Assembly (NCBI RefSeq): GCF_016894445.1
Contig: NZ_CP056775.1
Location: forward strand, 3,846,001-3,910,000
Direction: 5' to 3'
DNA length: 64,000 nt
DNA from: Dyadobacter sandarakinus
GTDB lineage: Bacteria > Bacteroidota > Bacteroidia > Cytophagales > Spirosomataceae
Shown here in pieces: positions 1 to 9,000 of the stretch. The notes under the pieces were generated by a model. That model saw only the letters and a list, made by a program, of their open reading frames with translations. It searched no databases and was not told where the DNA came from. A program made the translations under genes and the position numbers. How positions within the stretch are numbered: the first letter of the stretch is position 1; each line of letters starts with the position of its first letter.

Positions 1-512
1 ACGGATTTGTGCTCGGTAAGCAGCGTAAGCCTGCCGGAACTGAGGTAAGGCGCCAGCATTTCGTTCAGCACCGCCACCGCCACGCGCGGCTCGCAGCAAA
101 TCCGCGAAACGGACCCATCGCCGGGATTGAGGTATTTGCGGCTTTTGGCTTCATCGGTGAGGGGGTAATGTTTGATATAATATTCGCGGATCGCATTGCG
201 GAAATCGCGGTAAGATTTTGGTGCACCATGCGTTTCGATCCACTGGTGCTCGTCGGGCGGGACGCCTTGTTGAGAAATCTGCCCGCCGAGCCAGTCGGTT
301 TCTTCGGTTAGGATGACGGTTAGTCCATTTCTTAATGCGGCGAGCGAGGCGGCGCAGCCGCCGAGGCCGCCGCCGGCTATGATCAGGTCGGCTTTGAGGG
401 TTTCTTGCGGTTTGTTTTTATGCAGAGAAGGTCTGGATTTTTGGTCCAGACCTTCGATGTTTGTTAATGCACTAGTTAGTGCTATGTTTCCTAGAAAACT
501 TCTTCGCTTCAT
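1..512 (-). CDS. FAD-dependent oxidoreductase, N-terminal part (cut by window edge)
   Basis: Reading leftwards from an ATG at 512, an open frame runs off the window start, giving about 170 residues. It begins with a twin-arginine signal (KRRSFLGN followed by a short hydrophobic stretch), so export of a folded, cofactor-loaded protein by Tat is likely. After about 45 residues comes a dinucleotide-binding fold, ADLIIAGGGLGGCAASLAALRNG, followed by TEETDWLGGQ, the pattern of the FAD_oxidored family (PF12831) common in Bacteroidota carbohydrate loci. The C-terminal catalytic part lies outside the window, so the substrate cannot be named. The fold is secure; the function is not. Confidence 0.8.
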   Translation of the reverse strand, partial: MKRRSFLGNIALTSALTNIEGLDQKSRPSLHKNKPQETLKADLIIAGGGLGGCAASLAALRNGLTVILTEETDWLGGQISQQGVPPDEHQWIETHGAPKSYRDFRNAIREYYIKHYPLTDEAKSRKYLNPGDGSVSRICCEPRVAVAVLNEMLAPYLSSGRLTLLTEHKS

Positions 513-543
513 TTACTCTTATCAACTTGTTAGTATTTGCATT

Positions 544-630
544 TGTCATGCTGAGCGGAGTCGAAGCACAGATGCTGCCTTAACAACATTGTTCCTGCCG
601 TATCGCCCTTCGACTCCGCTCAGGGTGACA
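544..630. repeat. Long inverted repeat, REP/MITE-like
   Basis: Two arms of about 24 bp (544-567 and 607-630) are near-perfect inverted copies built on the core CTGAGCGGAGTCGAAG. They are separated by about 39 bp and start or end with TGTCA. The element lies in the 147-bp spacer between the anti-sigma factor stop and the start of the oxidoreductase. I recall this core as very abundant between genes in Bacteroidota genomes, which points to a dispersed palindromic element. It may also act as an mRNA hairpin for the gene upstream. Confidence 0.7.
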
Positions 631-659
631 AAAGTAGGAGGTAGCTTAGGATGTAACGT

Positions 660-1562
660 TTAACTCACCTTCCCCATCACCACCATCTCCTCCATCGTAG
701 GACTCGGCACACCACCTTCTTTCTCCAAAGTAATTGCAAAGGCTACCGCTCCTGGCTGAGAATCTTTCATTTTCAAAACCTTTCCGGAAAACTGATTATC
801 CAGCATGCCCATATCTACGGGCTGGCCACCTACGATGGTCCAGAGCTGATATTGCTTGCCAGCAGGTGCTGATGGAAGTTTTTGAACGTCCAGCATCACT
901 TCGTTGGTTTTCTGATTCCACAATGCGGCTACTGCACTTTCGGGTGATTTCGGCAGACCGGCCATTTTTACCACTTTGTAATCCGGATTACGGTACATGG
1001 CAGCGAGGGCTTCGTTGTATGCGAGGTTGGTTTTTATTCCTTCCATTTCCCCTTTTACACTTCCCAATTCGGCTGCGAGCTGCTCATTGCTTCCTTTGTA
1101 CTCCGTCATCTGTACGGCTGACCAGCCTGCAAAAATGGCGAACAGGATTGCCGCGGCCACTGCCAGTTTGGACCAGAATGGAACAACCTCGCGGGTTTCG
1201 ACGCGCTCAAATGCGTCGTTGACAACAGCCCGCCGACCATCATTGTCTGTTTGTGCCGGAACTACTGTTTTTTCCTCTGTTTCTGCCGGGACTACTGACG
1301 GCGTTTCTATATGCTCTTCCTTGAATTCCCGGGGAGCGTCAAAGTTCATTTGTGCAAAAAGCGATTCCTTCAATGAGGCAGGCGGCGGAGTCTGGTGTTT
1401 CAACGCATACTCCTCCAACGCTTTTTCAGTCCTTAAAAGCTCTTCTTTTATTTCAGGGTAAATATGAGACATACACTCCACCTCCTGTTTTTCCTGGGGA
1501 GAAACAGTGCCCAATACATACTCTTCTAGTATGCCGGACTCTATGTATGCTTGGATGTTCAT
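660..1562 (-). CDS. Anti-sigma factor with RskA-type C-terminal domain
   Basis: This 300-residue membrane-anchored regulator is expected to hold the partner sigma factor inactive at the inner membrane. Residues 1-60 form an acidic anti-sigma-like region (IESGILEEYVLGTVSPQEKQEVE). A charged linker follows, then one membrane segment near residues 130-150 (KLAVAAAILFAIFAGWSAVQM) and a periplasmic domain. The C-terminal 100 residues (PAGKQYQLWTIVGGQPVDMGML, then PTMEEMVVMG) match the anti-sigma-K factor RskA domain. The ATG overlaps the stop codon of the sigma gene as ATGA (1562-1559), so the two are translationally coupled. The signal it senses is not visible. Confidence 0.88.
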   Translation of the reverse strand: MNIQAYIESGILEEYVLGTVSPQEKQEVECMSHIYPEIKEELLRTEKALEEYALKHQTPPPASLKESLFAQMNFDAPREFKEEHIETPSVVPAETEEKTVVPAQTDNDGRRAVVNDAFERVETREVVPFWSKLAVAAAILFAIFAGWSAVQMTEYKGSNEQLAAELGSVKGEMEGIKTNLAYNEALAAMYRNPDYKVVKMAGLPKSPESAVAALWNQKTNEVMLDVQKLPSAPAGKQYQLWTIVGGQPVDMGMLDNQFSGKVLKMKDSQPGAVAFAITLEKEGGVPSPTMEEMVVMGKVS

Positions 1563-2104
1563 GCTGCAAAGTATTGTTTTAACTCTTGTAAGGCAGTCCG
1601 GATCCTGGATTTCACAGTACCGAGCGGAATCTTCAGTTCTTCCGAAATTTCCTCATGCGTATAGCCCTGAAAGTAGGCCATATCAATGAGTACCTTTCGC
1701 TCCGGTCTGAGCATGTCCACAATTGCTTTCATTTCCGAGCTCACCACCACGGAATCTTCATGCAGGTCCCTTTCATTCAGGACCACCTTGTTTTCAATAT
1801 CATCCATTGCAGGTTTTCTTCCTTCCGCCCTCGCCGCATCAATCGCCCCATTACGGGCAATATTCATGATCCATGTAAACAGTCGGCCTTTCCCGGCATC
1901 ATAGGAAGAAATGTTCTTCCATATCTTGAGAAAAGACTCCTGCAACACGTCTGCCGCTTTCTCTTCGTCCCTTAATGTTTTGGAAATGATATTAAACAAT
2001 GCGCCTGAGTAGTGATCGTACAGGAACTCAAAGGCTGCCCTTTCGTTGCGTTTAAGAGCCACCACCAGTTCCTCTTCCGAGTATTTAACCTTGCTAGTCG
2101 CCAA
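1559..2104 (-). CDS. ECF-type RNA polymerase sigma factor
   Basis: This sigma-70 family protein lacks regions 1 and 3. Region 2 contains AFEFLYDHYSGALFNII and ADVLQESFLKIWKN; region 4 contains GYTHEEISEELKIPLGTVKSRIRTAL, the helix-turn-helix for the -35 element. The frame stays open to 2308, but the residues before ATSKVKYSEEEL look unlike a sigma factor. I prefer the TTG at 2104, which gives 181 residues, the usual family length; an ATG at 2269 is the alternative. It forms a two-gene operon with the anti-sigma factor through an ATGA overlap. The sigma call is secure; the start is not. Confidence 0.87.
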   Translation of the reverse strand: MATSKVKYSEEELVVALKRNERAAFEFLYDHYSGALFNIISKTLRDEEKAADVLQESFLKIWKNISSYDAGKGRLFTWIMNIARNGAIDAARAEGRKPAMDDIENKVVLNERDLHEDSVVVSSEMKAIVDMLRPERKVLIDMAYFQGYTHEEISEELKIPLGTVKSRIRTALQELKQYFAA

Positions 2105-2378
2105 GAGTTGCTTAATATGGATTGGTATGTTACGTACCGGCAAGCTAATAAAATTTCCGTAGAACCTGTAAAGTGCCCCGGATTTAATTGACGGCTCAAA
2201 AAAGGACCTTCTGAGCCAGGGCAGGTAGTTGTTGTAATGGTTTTCTAAAATAAAGACAGAGGCGGTCATGTTCTTGTGTTTTAAAGATATACGACAAGTC
2301 CTGACCATTTGGATTTACATCAGCCCTACTCTTTATTTTTACACATAAACACTTATACAACAATGCTTGAAACGGTTA

Positions 2379-2386
2379 CAAAATTA
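2379..2386 (-). promoter_or_regulatory. Candidate -7 element for the sigma/anti-sigma operon
   Basis: On the minus strand the sequence TAATTTTG matches the Bacteroidota -7 consensus TAnnTTTG. No convincing -33 TTTG is seen at 19-21 bp. It would give a long 5' leader before the preferred TTG start at 2104. Confidence 0.3.
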
Positions 2387-2400
2387 CCTGGAAAGTACTC

Positions 2401-3129
2401 CTAGCGGCGCAGTTTCTCCACCTGCCAGAAAGTGAGCATCAGGAAAAAGCCCATCAGTGAAATAAGGTAAATGACATTGCGGGAGTCTATCAGACCTTTA
2501 CCCAGCGCACGGTACTGCTCGTCGAGGGCAAGCCAGGACAGGATTTCGCCCAGCGGACCGGCACCCGCCAGCGGCACCAGCGAGCCGAACCCAATGTACC
2601 ATACGAAAGCCAGAAACACGCCAAGAATAAAGGCGACGATCTGGTTTTCATTGAGCGAGGAAGACCAGATCCCCATTGCTACCAGCACGCCGCTCAATAG
2701 CAGCAATCCGATGTATGATCCGGCTACCGCTGCTGAGTCTACGTTGCCGGGCGGATTGCCCAGCTGGTACACGCTAATGTAATACAGTAGTGTTGGAAGC
2801 AGGATGATTAGTATGAGCAGCCAGTTGGCTAGAAACTTGCCCAGGATCAGGTCTGCATTGCGGATCGGCTTGGTAAGGAGGAGTTCCAGGGTACCCGCCC
2901 GACGCTCTTCAGCCAGGGAGCGCATGGTTACCGCCGGGATCAGGAATATGAGCGTATAAGGCGCAAGCATGAAAAACGACCCAAGATCGGCATAGCCGTA
3001 GTCGAGGATATTGGAGTCAGGAAAAACCCACACGATCAGCCCGACAGCCGTAAGAAACACCACCATCACGATATACGCGATCAGGGAATTAAAGAAACCG
3101 GCTATTTCCTTCTGAAAAATTGCTAACAC
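2401..3129 (-). CDS. gldF: Gliding motility ABC transporter permease GldF
   Basis: GldF is the membrane subunit of the GldA-GldF-GldG transporter, needed for gliding in Flavobacterium johnsoniae but not universal in T9SS organisms. The 242-residue protein has about six membrane segments. The cytoplasmic motif RSLAEERRAGTLELLLTKPI is typical of ABC-2 permeases, and the start MLAIFQKEIAGFFNSLIAYIV is typical of GldF. It is the last gene of the leftward run from pyrC through the two DUF4199 genes. The partner gldG, usually directly downstream, is absent: about 90 bp of spacer and then the sigma gene region follow. Confidence 0.92.
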   Translation of the reverse strand: MLAIFQKEIAGFFNSLIAYIVMVVFLTAVGLIVWVFPDSNILDYGYADLGSFFMLAPYTLIFLIPAVTMRSLAEERRAGTLELLLTKPIRNADLILGKFLANWLLILIILLPTLLYYISVYQLGNPPGNVDSAAVAGSYIGLLLLSGVLVAMGIWSSSLNENQIVAFILGVFLAFVWYIGFGSLVPLAGAGPLGEILSWLALDEQYRALGKGLIDSRNVIYLISLMGFFLMLTFWQVEKLRR

Positions 3130-3161
3130 TGTACCCGTTCAATTTGCAAGAAAATAGTACC

Positions 3162-3677
3162 TCATTCGAATACGGGCTTTTCGCGGCGCATGATAGCAGC
3201 CACGATCAAAGATATAATCAAGCCCATGAAAACATACAGCAACACACCCGATACAAATACAATCCCGGGCGACATAAACCTTTGTGATACTTCCATCGTC
3301 TGGTCGATCTGAGCATCATCCAGACCTCTTTTTTCAAGGTCGCTCCGCATTTTGTCCAGCCCTTGCGTGATGAGCGTCGGATCAATAAACTGCATGTAAA
3401 ACAATGTAAAAGCTGAGCTCAGCAGCCCTACAACAGCCGTCAGCAGCGTCCCTACGCCCAATCCTTCGCCATAGGACATGTAGCCTTTATTCTGCTCGCG
3501 GAAGTCTTTCATGCCTAACACAATGGCCACAATCACAAAAACCGTAGAAAGGGAAGTCAGAAGCTGGTTTTGGGAAAAACCGGTAACATTGATGATGACC
3601 GTGTAAATCATAATCACTACGGAAGCAAGCAGGCCGTATTTGAGCGCAATGCGGGCTGTTGATACTTTTTCTTCCAT
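3162..3677 (-). CDS. DUF4199 membrane protein (first copy)
   Basis: This 171-residue inner-membrane protein has four predicted membrane segments: residues about 12-30 (YGLLASVVIMIYTVIINVTG), 40-55, 75-95 and 138-160. The layout, with MKDFREQNKGYMSYGEGLGVG between segments 2 and 3, is that of the DUF4199 family, widespread in Bacteroidota and of unknown function. The region between segments 3 and 4 is charged (DPTLITQGLDKMRSDLEKRGLDD). It lies 32 bp before gldF and 38 bp after the second DUF4199 gene, so all three are probably co-transcribed. Its role is unknown. Confidence 0.8.
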   Translation of the reverse strand: MEEKVSTARIALKYGLLASVVIMIYTVIINVTGFSQNQLLTSLSTVFVIVAIVLGMKDFREQNKGYMSYGEGLGVGTLLTAVVGLLSSAFTLFYMQFIDPTLITQGLDKMRSDLEKRGLDDAQIDQTMEVSQRFMSPGIVFVSGVLLYVFMGLIISLIVAAIMRREKPVFE

Positions 3678-3715
3678 GTTCAGGATTTGTTTAGGTTAGC
3701 AAGCAAGACGTGAAT

Positions 3716-4276
3716 CTAAGATTTATTCTGAAATACGCCGTAGTCCTGTTTTCTGAAAATAAGGGAGATCACCAGGATGGGTATGATCATCACGAGCAGG
3801 CGCTGGGTGATCTCATTTGATATCAGTATCGAGGGTTTGTTGTTCTTAATTGAATTGTAAAGATCCAGGTACTCTTTGTCAGTCAGGTACTTGGTATTCG
3901 TAGTCCTGCCCTCTGCAAGTACGGCCAGTCCTGCCTGTATGTACTCGGTAAATACGCTGTAATCCACATAGGATACAAAAAGGTAAATCAGCCACCCATT
4001 AATCATTGCAGCGACCATTGTAATGAAATACCCCATGGTCAGCCCTTCCCACAAATGCAGGAATCCGTTTCCATATTTCCGGCGGTAATACCAGCAGGCA
4101 CTTGCGACAAGGATAATGTAAATACCGGCATCAAAGATATGCCCGCTGCCCAGCGGCGGTATGCCGAGAAGATAAAGCGCAAGAAAAAACAGGAATGCAG
4201 CTATGCCGGCAACCGCTGCAAAAATCAGGGAAACTTTCAGGATAGGCTTACTAAAATATGCTACAATCGGATTCAT
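3716..4276 (-). CDS. DUF4199 membrane protein (second copy)
   Basis: A 186-residue membrane protein with four hydrophobic segments (SLIFAAVAGIAAFLFFLALYL, IYIILVASACWYY, FITMVAAMINGWLIYLFV and LLVMIIPILVISLIF). It has the same general plan as its neighbour but little obvious identity. I chose the ATG at 4276 because it overlaps the upstream stop codon as ATGA; a GTG at 4285 is possible. The tight coupling to the dihydroorotase-like gene suggests joint expression. Function is unknown. Confidence 0.75.
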   Translation of the reverse strand: MNPIVAYFSKPILKVSLIFAAVAGIAAFLFFLALYLLGIPPLGSGHIFDAGIYIILVASACWYYRRKYGNGFLHLWEGLTMGYFITMVAAMINGWLIYLFVSYVDYSVFTEYIQAGLAVLAEGRTTNTKYLTDKEYLDLYNSIKNNKPSILISNEITQRLLVMIIPILVISLIFRKQDYGVFQNKS

Positions 4277-5556
4277 ATATACCACTCAAACTTGCCATTA
4301 TTCGCTACCCCCACAACTTTTCCCTTCATAACCTTCCCTAAAAAGGGCGTATTCTTAGATTTTGAAAGTGTTTTATCGAAAGTCCACATTGCATCGGGAT
4401 CAAAGAATGTAAGATGGGCCGGAGCTCCTACTTCTATAACATTTGGTTTCAACCTTAAAATACGCCTGGGTCCGGCTGTAAACTTTTCAACCAGCGCACC
4501 TGCACCTAATCCTGCATACATATTGGCCACTGCAAATGCGGTCTCCAACCCGGTAATACCGAAGTCTGCCTGATCAAATTCAAGGTTTTTGCTTTCCTCA
4601 TCGTGCGGGCTGTGGTCAGAAACAATTGCATCGATCGTACCATCTGCCAGCCCGCCCAGCAGCGCGGCAAAGTCTTCCTCGGCCCTGAATGGCGGGTTCA
4701 CTTTCAGATTGGTATCAAAACCCAGCAGATCATTGTCCCGGAATGCAAGCTGATGTGCCGCTATGTCGCACGATACGGGCAGGCCTTTTTGCTTAGCCTC
4801 CCTGATCAGCGCGACGGCCTCTTTGGTGGAAATCAGTGAAACGTGCAAAACCGGATTACCGGAATTGTACGGACTTTTTTCCAATGCATATTCCAGCAGT
4901 TTCAGGTCGCGCGTGAGCATCATTTCCTCGGCCAGCGAGGGCAAGCCTTTCATCCCGGTGAGGGTGCTCGCAACACCTTCGTGCATTTGCCCGTACAATG
5001 TTAGCTGGTGGTCCTCCGGACGGTTCATCAGCAAAGCATCCAGCGGCTGCAGGTACTGTATCGTTTTCAGTAACAAGTCGGCATTCTGCACAGAATGTTC
5101 ACCATCGGTAAACGCGATGGCTCCTGCTTCATGCAGGTCAATCATTTCCGTAAAATCAACGCCCTGTGCCTTGCGCGTCACTGCGGCTGCCACATGCAGG
5201 TTCACCAGGCCTCCTCTACCCGCCTGGCGGATATAGTTGAGCGTGTCTTTGCTGTGTACTACGGGCTCGCTGTTCGGCAGAAGTACGATTTCAGTAAACC
5301 CGCCCCGGGCCGCGGCCTTTCTTACCGAGTTAAGATCTTCCTTGTGCTCAAATCCAGGGTCACGCGATGCGACACGCATATCCACCCATCCGGCCGATGC
5401 ATGCAAGCCTGACGCCTGCAGTACCTGAGCTTCACCGGCTTCCAGATTTTCACCGATCTGCCGGATCAGACCGTCTTCAATCAACAGGTCTTTGATCTGA
5501 CCGTCATACGGAGAAGCAGCATCGGTAATGCGTACGGAACGTATTAGTAATTTCAT
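4273..5556 (-). CDS. Dihydroorotase-like protein, probably non-catalytic
   Basis: This 427-residue protein has the amidohydrolase fold and clear dihydroorotase signatures (RDPGFEHKEDL, AAARGGFTEIVLLPNSEPV, SDHSPHDEESKN). The metal ligands are largely gone. The HxH of the family motif DxHxH is replaced in GWVDMRVASRDPG, the later His before ST is Leu in LHVSLIST, and the HxED His is absent (NRPEDHQL). Only the Asp of SDHSPH remains. It may therefore act as a structural partner of aspartate carbamoyltransferase, as the inactive PyrC-like subunits of pseudomonads do, while another gene supplies activity. Annotation pipelines would call it pyrC. The start at 5556 (MKLLIRSVRI) fits the family better than the upstream codon at 5601. 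Confidence 0.85.
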   Translation of the reverse strand: MKLLIRSVRITDAASPYDGQIKDLLIEDGLIRQIGENLEAGEAQVLQASGLHASAGWVDMRVASRDPGFEHKEDLNSVRKAAARGGFTEIVLLPNSEPVVHSKDTLNYIRQAGRGGLVNLHVAAAVTRKAQGVDFTEMIDLHEAGAIAFTDGEHSVQNADLLLKTIQYLQPLDALLMNRPEDHQLTLYGQMHEGVASTLTGMKGLPSLAEEMMLTRDLKLLEYALEKSPYNSGNPVLHVSLISTKEAVALIREAKQKGLPVSCDIAAHQLAFRDNDLLGFDTNLKVNPPFRAEEDFAALLGGLADGTIDAIVSDHSPHDEESKNLEFDQADFGITGLETAFAVANMYAGLGAGALVEKFTAGPRRILRLKPNVIEVGAPAHLTFFDPDAMWTFDKTLSKSKNTPFLGKVMKGKVVGVANNGKFEWYI

Positions 5557-5599
5557 GTAAAAGCAGGCTTGTGCCTGATCGTTTATGTATTCGGGTTTC

Positions 5600-5626
5600 A
5601 AAAAAAAAGCTCCGAATGGAGCTTTT
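5600..5626 (-). terminator. Intrinsic terminator after gcvH
   Basis: Nine-base-pair stem AAAAGCTCC / GGAGCTTTT (5605-5613 and 5618-5626) with a 4-base loop, followed on the minus strand by a T-run. It begins 10 bp after the gcvH stop and separates gcvH from the dihydroorotase-like gene. Confidence 0.85.
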
Positions 5627-5635
5627 CACCTAGTA

Positions 5636-6016
5636 TCAGGCACCTATAAATTTTTGGTAATCTTCTGCTGACATCAGCCCGTCTTCTTCACCCGGACTTG
5701 CAAGACTGATCCTCACCATCCAGCCGTTGCCGTAGGGATCGGAGTTGACAAGCTCAGGCTCACCATCGAGCTGCTCATTTATTTCCAGTACTGTACCTGC
5801 AATCGGCAGGAAAAGGTCAGACACTGTTTTCACCGCTTCAACAGAACCAAACACATCACCCTTCTGCAATGCTTCGCCTACTGTATTGATGTCCACGTAC
5901 ACGATGTCACCCAACTCGTTCTGTGCATGGTCCGTAATACCGATGATCGCTGTATCTCCTTCTATACGAATCCATTCGTGATCTTCTGTGTACTTAAGTT
6001 CTGACGGAAAATTCAT
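5636..6016 (-). CDS. gcvH: Glycine cleavage system H protein
   Basis: GcvH carries the aminomethyl group on a lipoyl arm between the P, T and L proteins of glycine cleavage in the cytoplasm. The 126-residue length is normal. The lipoylated lysine is K63 in the hallmark GSVEAVKTVSDLF, and the typical start (YTEDHEWIRIEGDTAIIGIT) is present. It sits directly downstream of sprA; this ruvA-sprA-gcvH order is conserved in Bacteroidota, although glycine cleavage has no known link to gliding. The rest of the complex is not in the window. Confidence 0.96.
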   Translation of the reverse strand: MNFPSELKYTEDHEWIRIEGDTAIIGITDHAQNELGDIVYVDINTVGEALQKGDVFGSVEAVKTVSDLFLPIAGTVLEINEQLDGEPELVNSDPYGNGWMVRISLASPGEEDGLMSAEDYQKFIGA

Positions 6017-6083
6017 GTCGTGTACGGATATGTTTTAAAAGCTTTGAAGCGCAAATTACAGTATGCAGGCTGTATTTTCCAAA

Positions 6084-9000
6084 TTACTCGGCGAGATTGA
6101 ACTTTAACTGCACGCCGCCCGACGTACTCGACCGGTAAAACGAATTGGACACCAGCGGATCGTTGAAAGTACGGTCAAAATAGAACTGTACGCTCAAACG
6201 GTTATTCACGGTATAGTTCACGATCGGATGCAGCTGGAAGTTGATGTTCCCCGAAATCGGGATATTCTCACCGTCAAATTTCCGCTGTATCGCCCGGGTA
6301 TCGACAAACTTCAGTCCGAGCTGCATTGTCATGTCATTTTTAAGCTTCTTCTTAACCCCATTGATCTTGAAAGGCAGGGGTACATTGTTTTTTGTAAAAC
6401 CAATATTTACCGTAATGTCCTGATTGAACAATTCCGCTACCTGTGCATTCGACAAGTTCAGCGCCACGGTCCGGTCACGGTTATATTCAAGCCGGGCCGT
6501 AACACGGCTCTGCGTCCTGAACTCCATTCCTACCAGCGGCTGAAACCTTTCGGAAAGCGTGATGGTGCTCATGGCAAATACCGGCACATACTGACCCAGG
6601 TCATTCAGGCGGGAAGATAGCGGATAACCCGTCACAGCCAGGTTCACGTACAATGCCTCATAGTCCAGCGATGAAGTAAAGTTTCCTACACTGTAGTTGG
6701 ACATGTATTTGTGCGACAAGGTAAACGAGCTGAAAAGCCGCTTGAAAGCCGGAAGCTGCGAAAGTCCGCTGTATTTCACATCCCAGTTGGGCATCGGGAA
6801 TTTCAGGAACGGATTCGTACGTACCGTATTGGGATCCTTACCGCGGTAGGCGGCAAAGAAGGACGATATCAGTACATCCTGTGAGTTCTCGTTGTACTCG
6901 CCGCCACTCAGGTTTTCGCGGTTCATCCGTTCACGTAGAATGGCCCTGTACTCCCGGAACTTGTCAAAAACAGGAGAGGAATTGTCTCTCCGCATTTTGG
7001 CAAATGCAGTTCTGAATGAAAGGAAAGACATACTGAACTGTCCGTTCCGCAAAGGGTTCTGAGATGCAAAACCGCCGGTGGAATTGGGTCGGTAAAACTC
7101 CTGGTATGCATCCTGGCGCGTCAGCCTGGCCTCTATAACCATCCTGAAATCCTTGAAAGGTTCGAGAGTTGTATTGGCAGAGAAGTTTTTGGCAATTGTT
7201 TGCTGGAAAGGCTGGTTTTGCTGCTCACTCTTGGTAATCCAGCCACGCTGCGCCGCCCTGACCTGGAAGTCACGATCCTGCCTTCCGAGTACGAAAGGAA
7301 GTCCGGGTGCATTGGAGTTATCCAATCCGAAGTACTTGGGTGCTTTCAGGTAACCTGGCAGCGCCGTCGTTTCCAGAATGGAGTAGCTTACGTTAATACC
7401 CCGTACCGTCATCAGTGTTCTCGCCAGTGTTTTCAGCAGGTCTGTTGAACGCATATCAATGTCCTCGATATCACCCGGGCTCCTTGCGAAGTTTTTGCGC
7501 ACGGTATTGGGCGTATTGGCAAACTTCAGATACCGGAGCTTATTATAAAGCAGTACAAAATCCACTTTTCCCGTAACACCACGCTCGCGGCTGTTTCGGA
7601 TGATATCCCCGAAAGGCAATCCCAGCGTATCTTTCAATCCCAATGCATTGGCCTGGTACTGGTATCCAACTGAATGCTTATAGTCCGCACTCACCCAGTC
7701 TGTAAGCGGAATTTTATCCAGCGGAAGGCGGTAAGTAAGGTCAATTTTCTGATCAAAATTCTTGATACGGCCCAGCTTTTTGAAGTTGTTCCATAGAGAA
7801 TCCTTCTTGGCTCCCGTATTAATGTCACCTTCCGGCTCATCAATGATCGAGTTGGCTGACGCCGAGTAGGTCAGTGTCATGTTGCGGGTCAGGTTCCAGC
7901 CGAAATCATAGTACCGGTTAAACCAGAAATACTTTTCATACAAAGGCTGAATGCCGTCGGTGGTCAGGTCCGCATTGCGCAGCTGCGTTTTCAGGAACCT
8001 GCGGTCGACGTCGGTCCTCACGGAGACCATATTGGGCAGCAAAGTCAGGTTTACATCTTTGATAATGTCTGCCCACCGGCTTGTTGCTTTCCAGTTTTTA
8101 AAAGGTTCCAGAGGCTTGGGCTGGCTGCTGTATACGTAAGATATTCCCGCCTTATACATGCGCTGGTTATATTCCTGCGTCAGGATGTTCCGGCGTTTGT
8201 CATCGCTGAAGGCATACGTAAACGAGAAGTTCTCAAAATCATAGAAATGGTTCCGCGCGCCCGGCCTGGTCTTGGTCTTTCGCACATTGGAAAAATTGAT
8301 TCCCCGCTTCACCTGGTTCTCTTCGACCATCCGCCTGTAACCATCCCTTTCCTCATCGCTCCGCAGGTTATCCAGTGACGTGCTTAATGGCGTATCCGGA
8401 TCGAGCGGATTGAAGTGCGGCTTCACATTCCGGCGGTCGTAGCTCAGAAACAGCGGGATACTGAAACCCCAGCTTTGCGGCAGCAACTTATCCAGGGCTA
8501 CATTGGTAGAGATGCCATATTCTGTCGTAAAATTCCTTGACCGCTCGCCGATTCTTTGCTGAACACTTCCAAATCCAAAAGTCTCCATCCTTCCCGACGC
8601 CGTCAGCGTTGCAAAATCAGCCAGCTTGGCATTCAGCTGAGCAATAGCCGCCATACCACCCGTATCATCAAAGCCTTCAACGTGCATTTCATCCACCCAG
8701 ATACAGAACGTCTTGGTGCGCTCGTCATTGGTTTTCGGATTGCGCATTCCGATCATGATCACCTTAACTGCACTCAGGTCGGGGTTACCGACTACCGACA
8801 GGTTGTACCGTCCATCAGAAGTGCGGATTGTATACGGAATGCTCAGGTTACGGTCCAGCTGCCTGTTCCGCTCCGATTTGGCCGAAATCAGGTCTGCCAG
8901 TGCAATATTAATCTCATTCTGCTCCGGCCAGATATCCTCGGAAGTGGAAGCCGAAGGGAGCGTTGCTTTGAGGGATGCAAGGTCGATCTCGTAATAGTTT

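Noticed and set aside
2105..2308. N-terminal extension of the sigma factor up to 2308
   Set aside because: The residues are unlike any sigma factor, the family length fits the TTG at 2104, and open frame alone is weak evidence.
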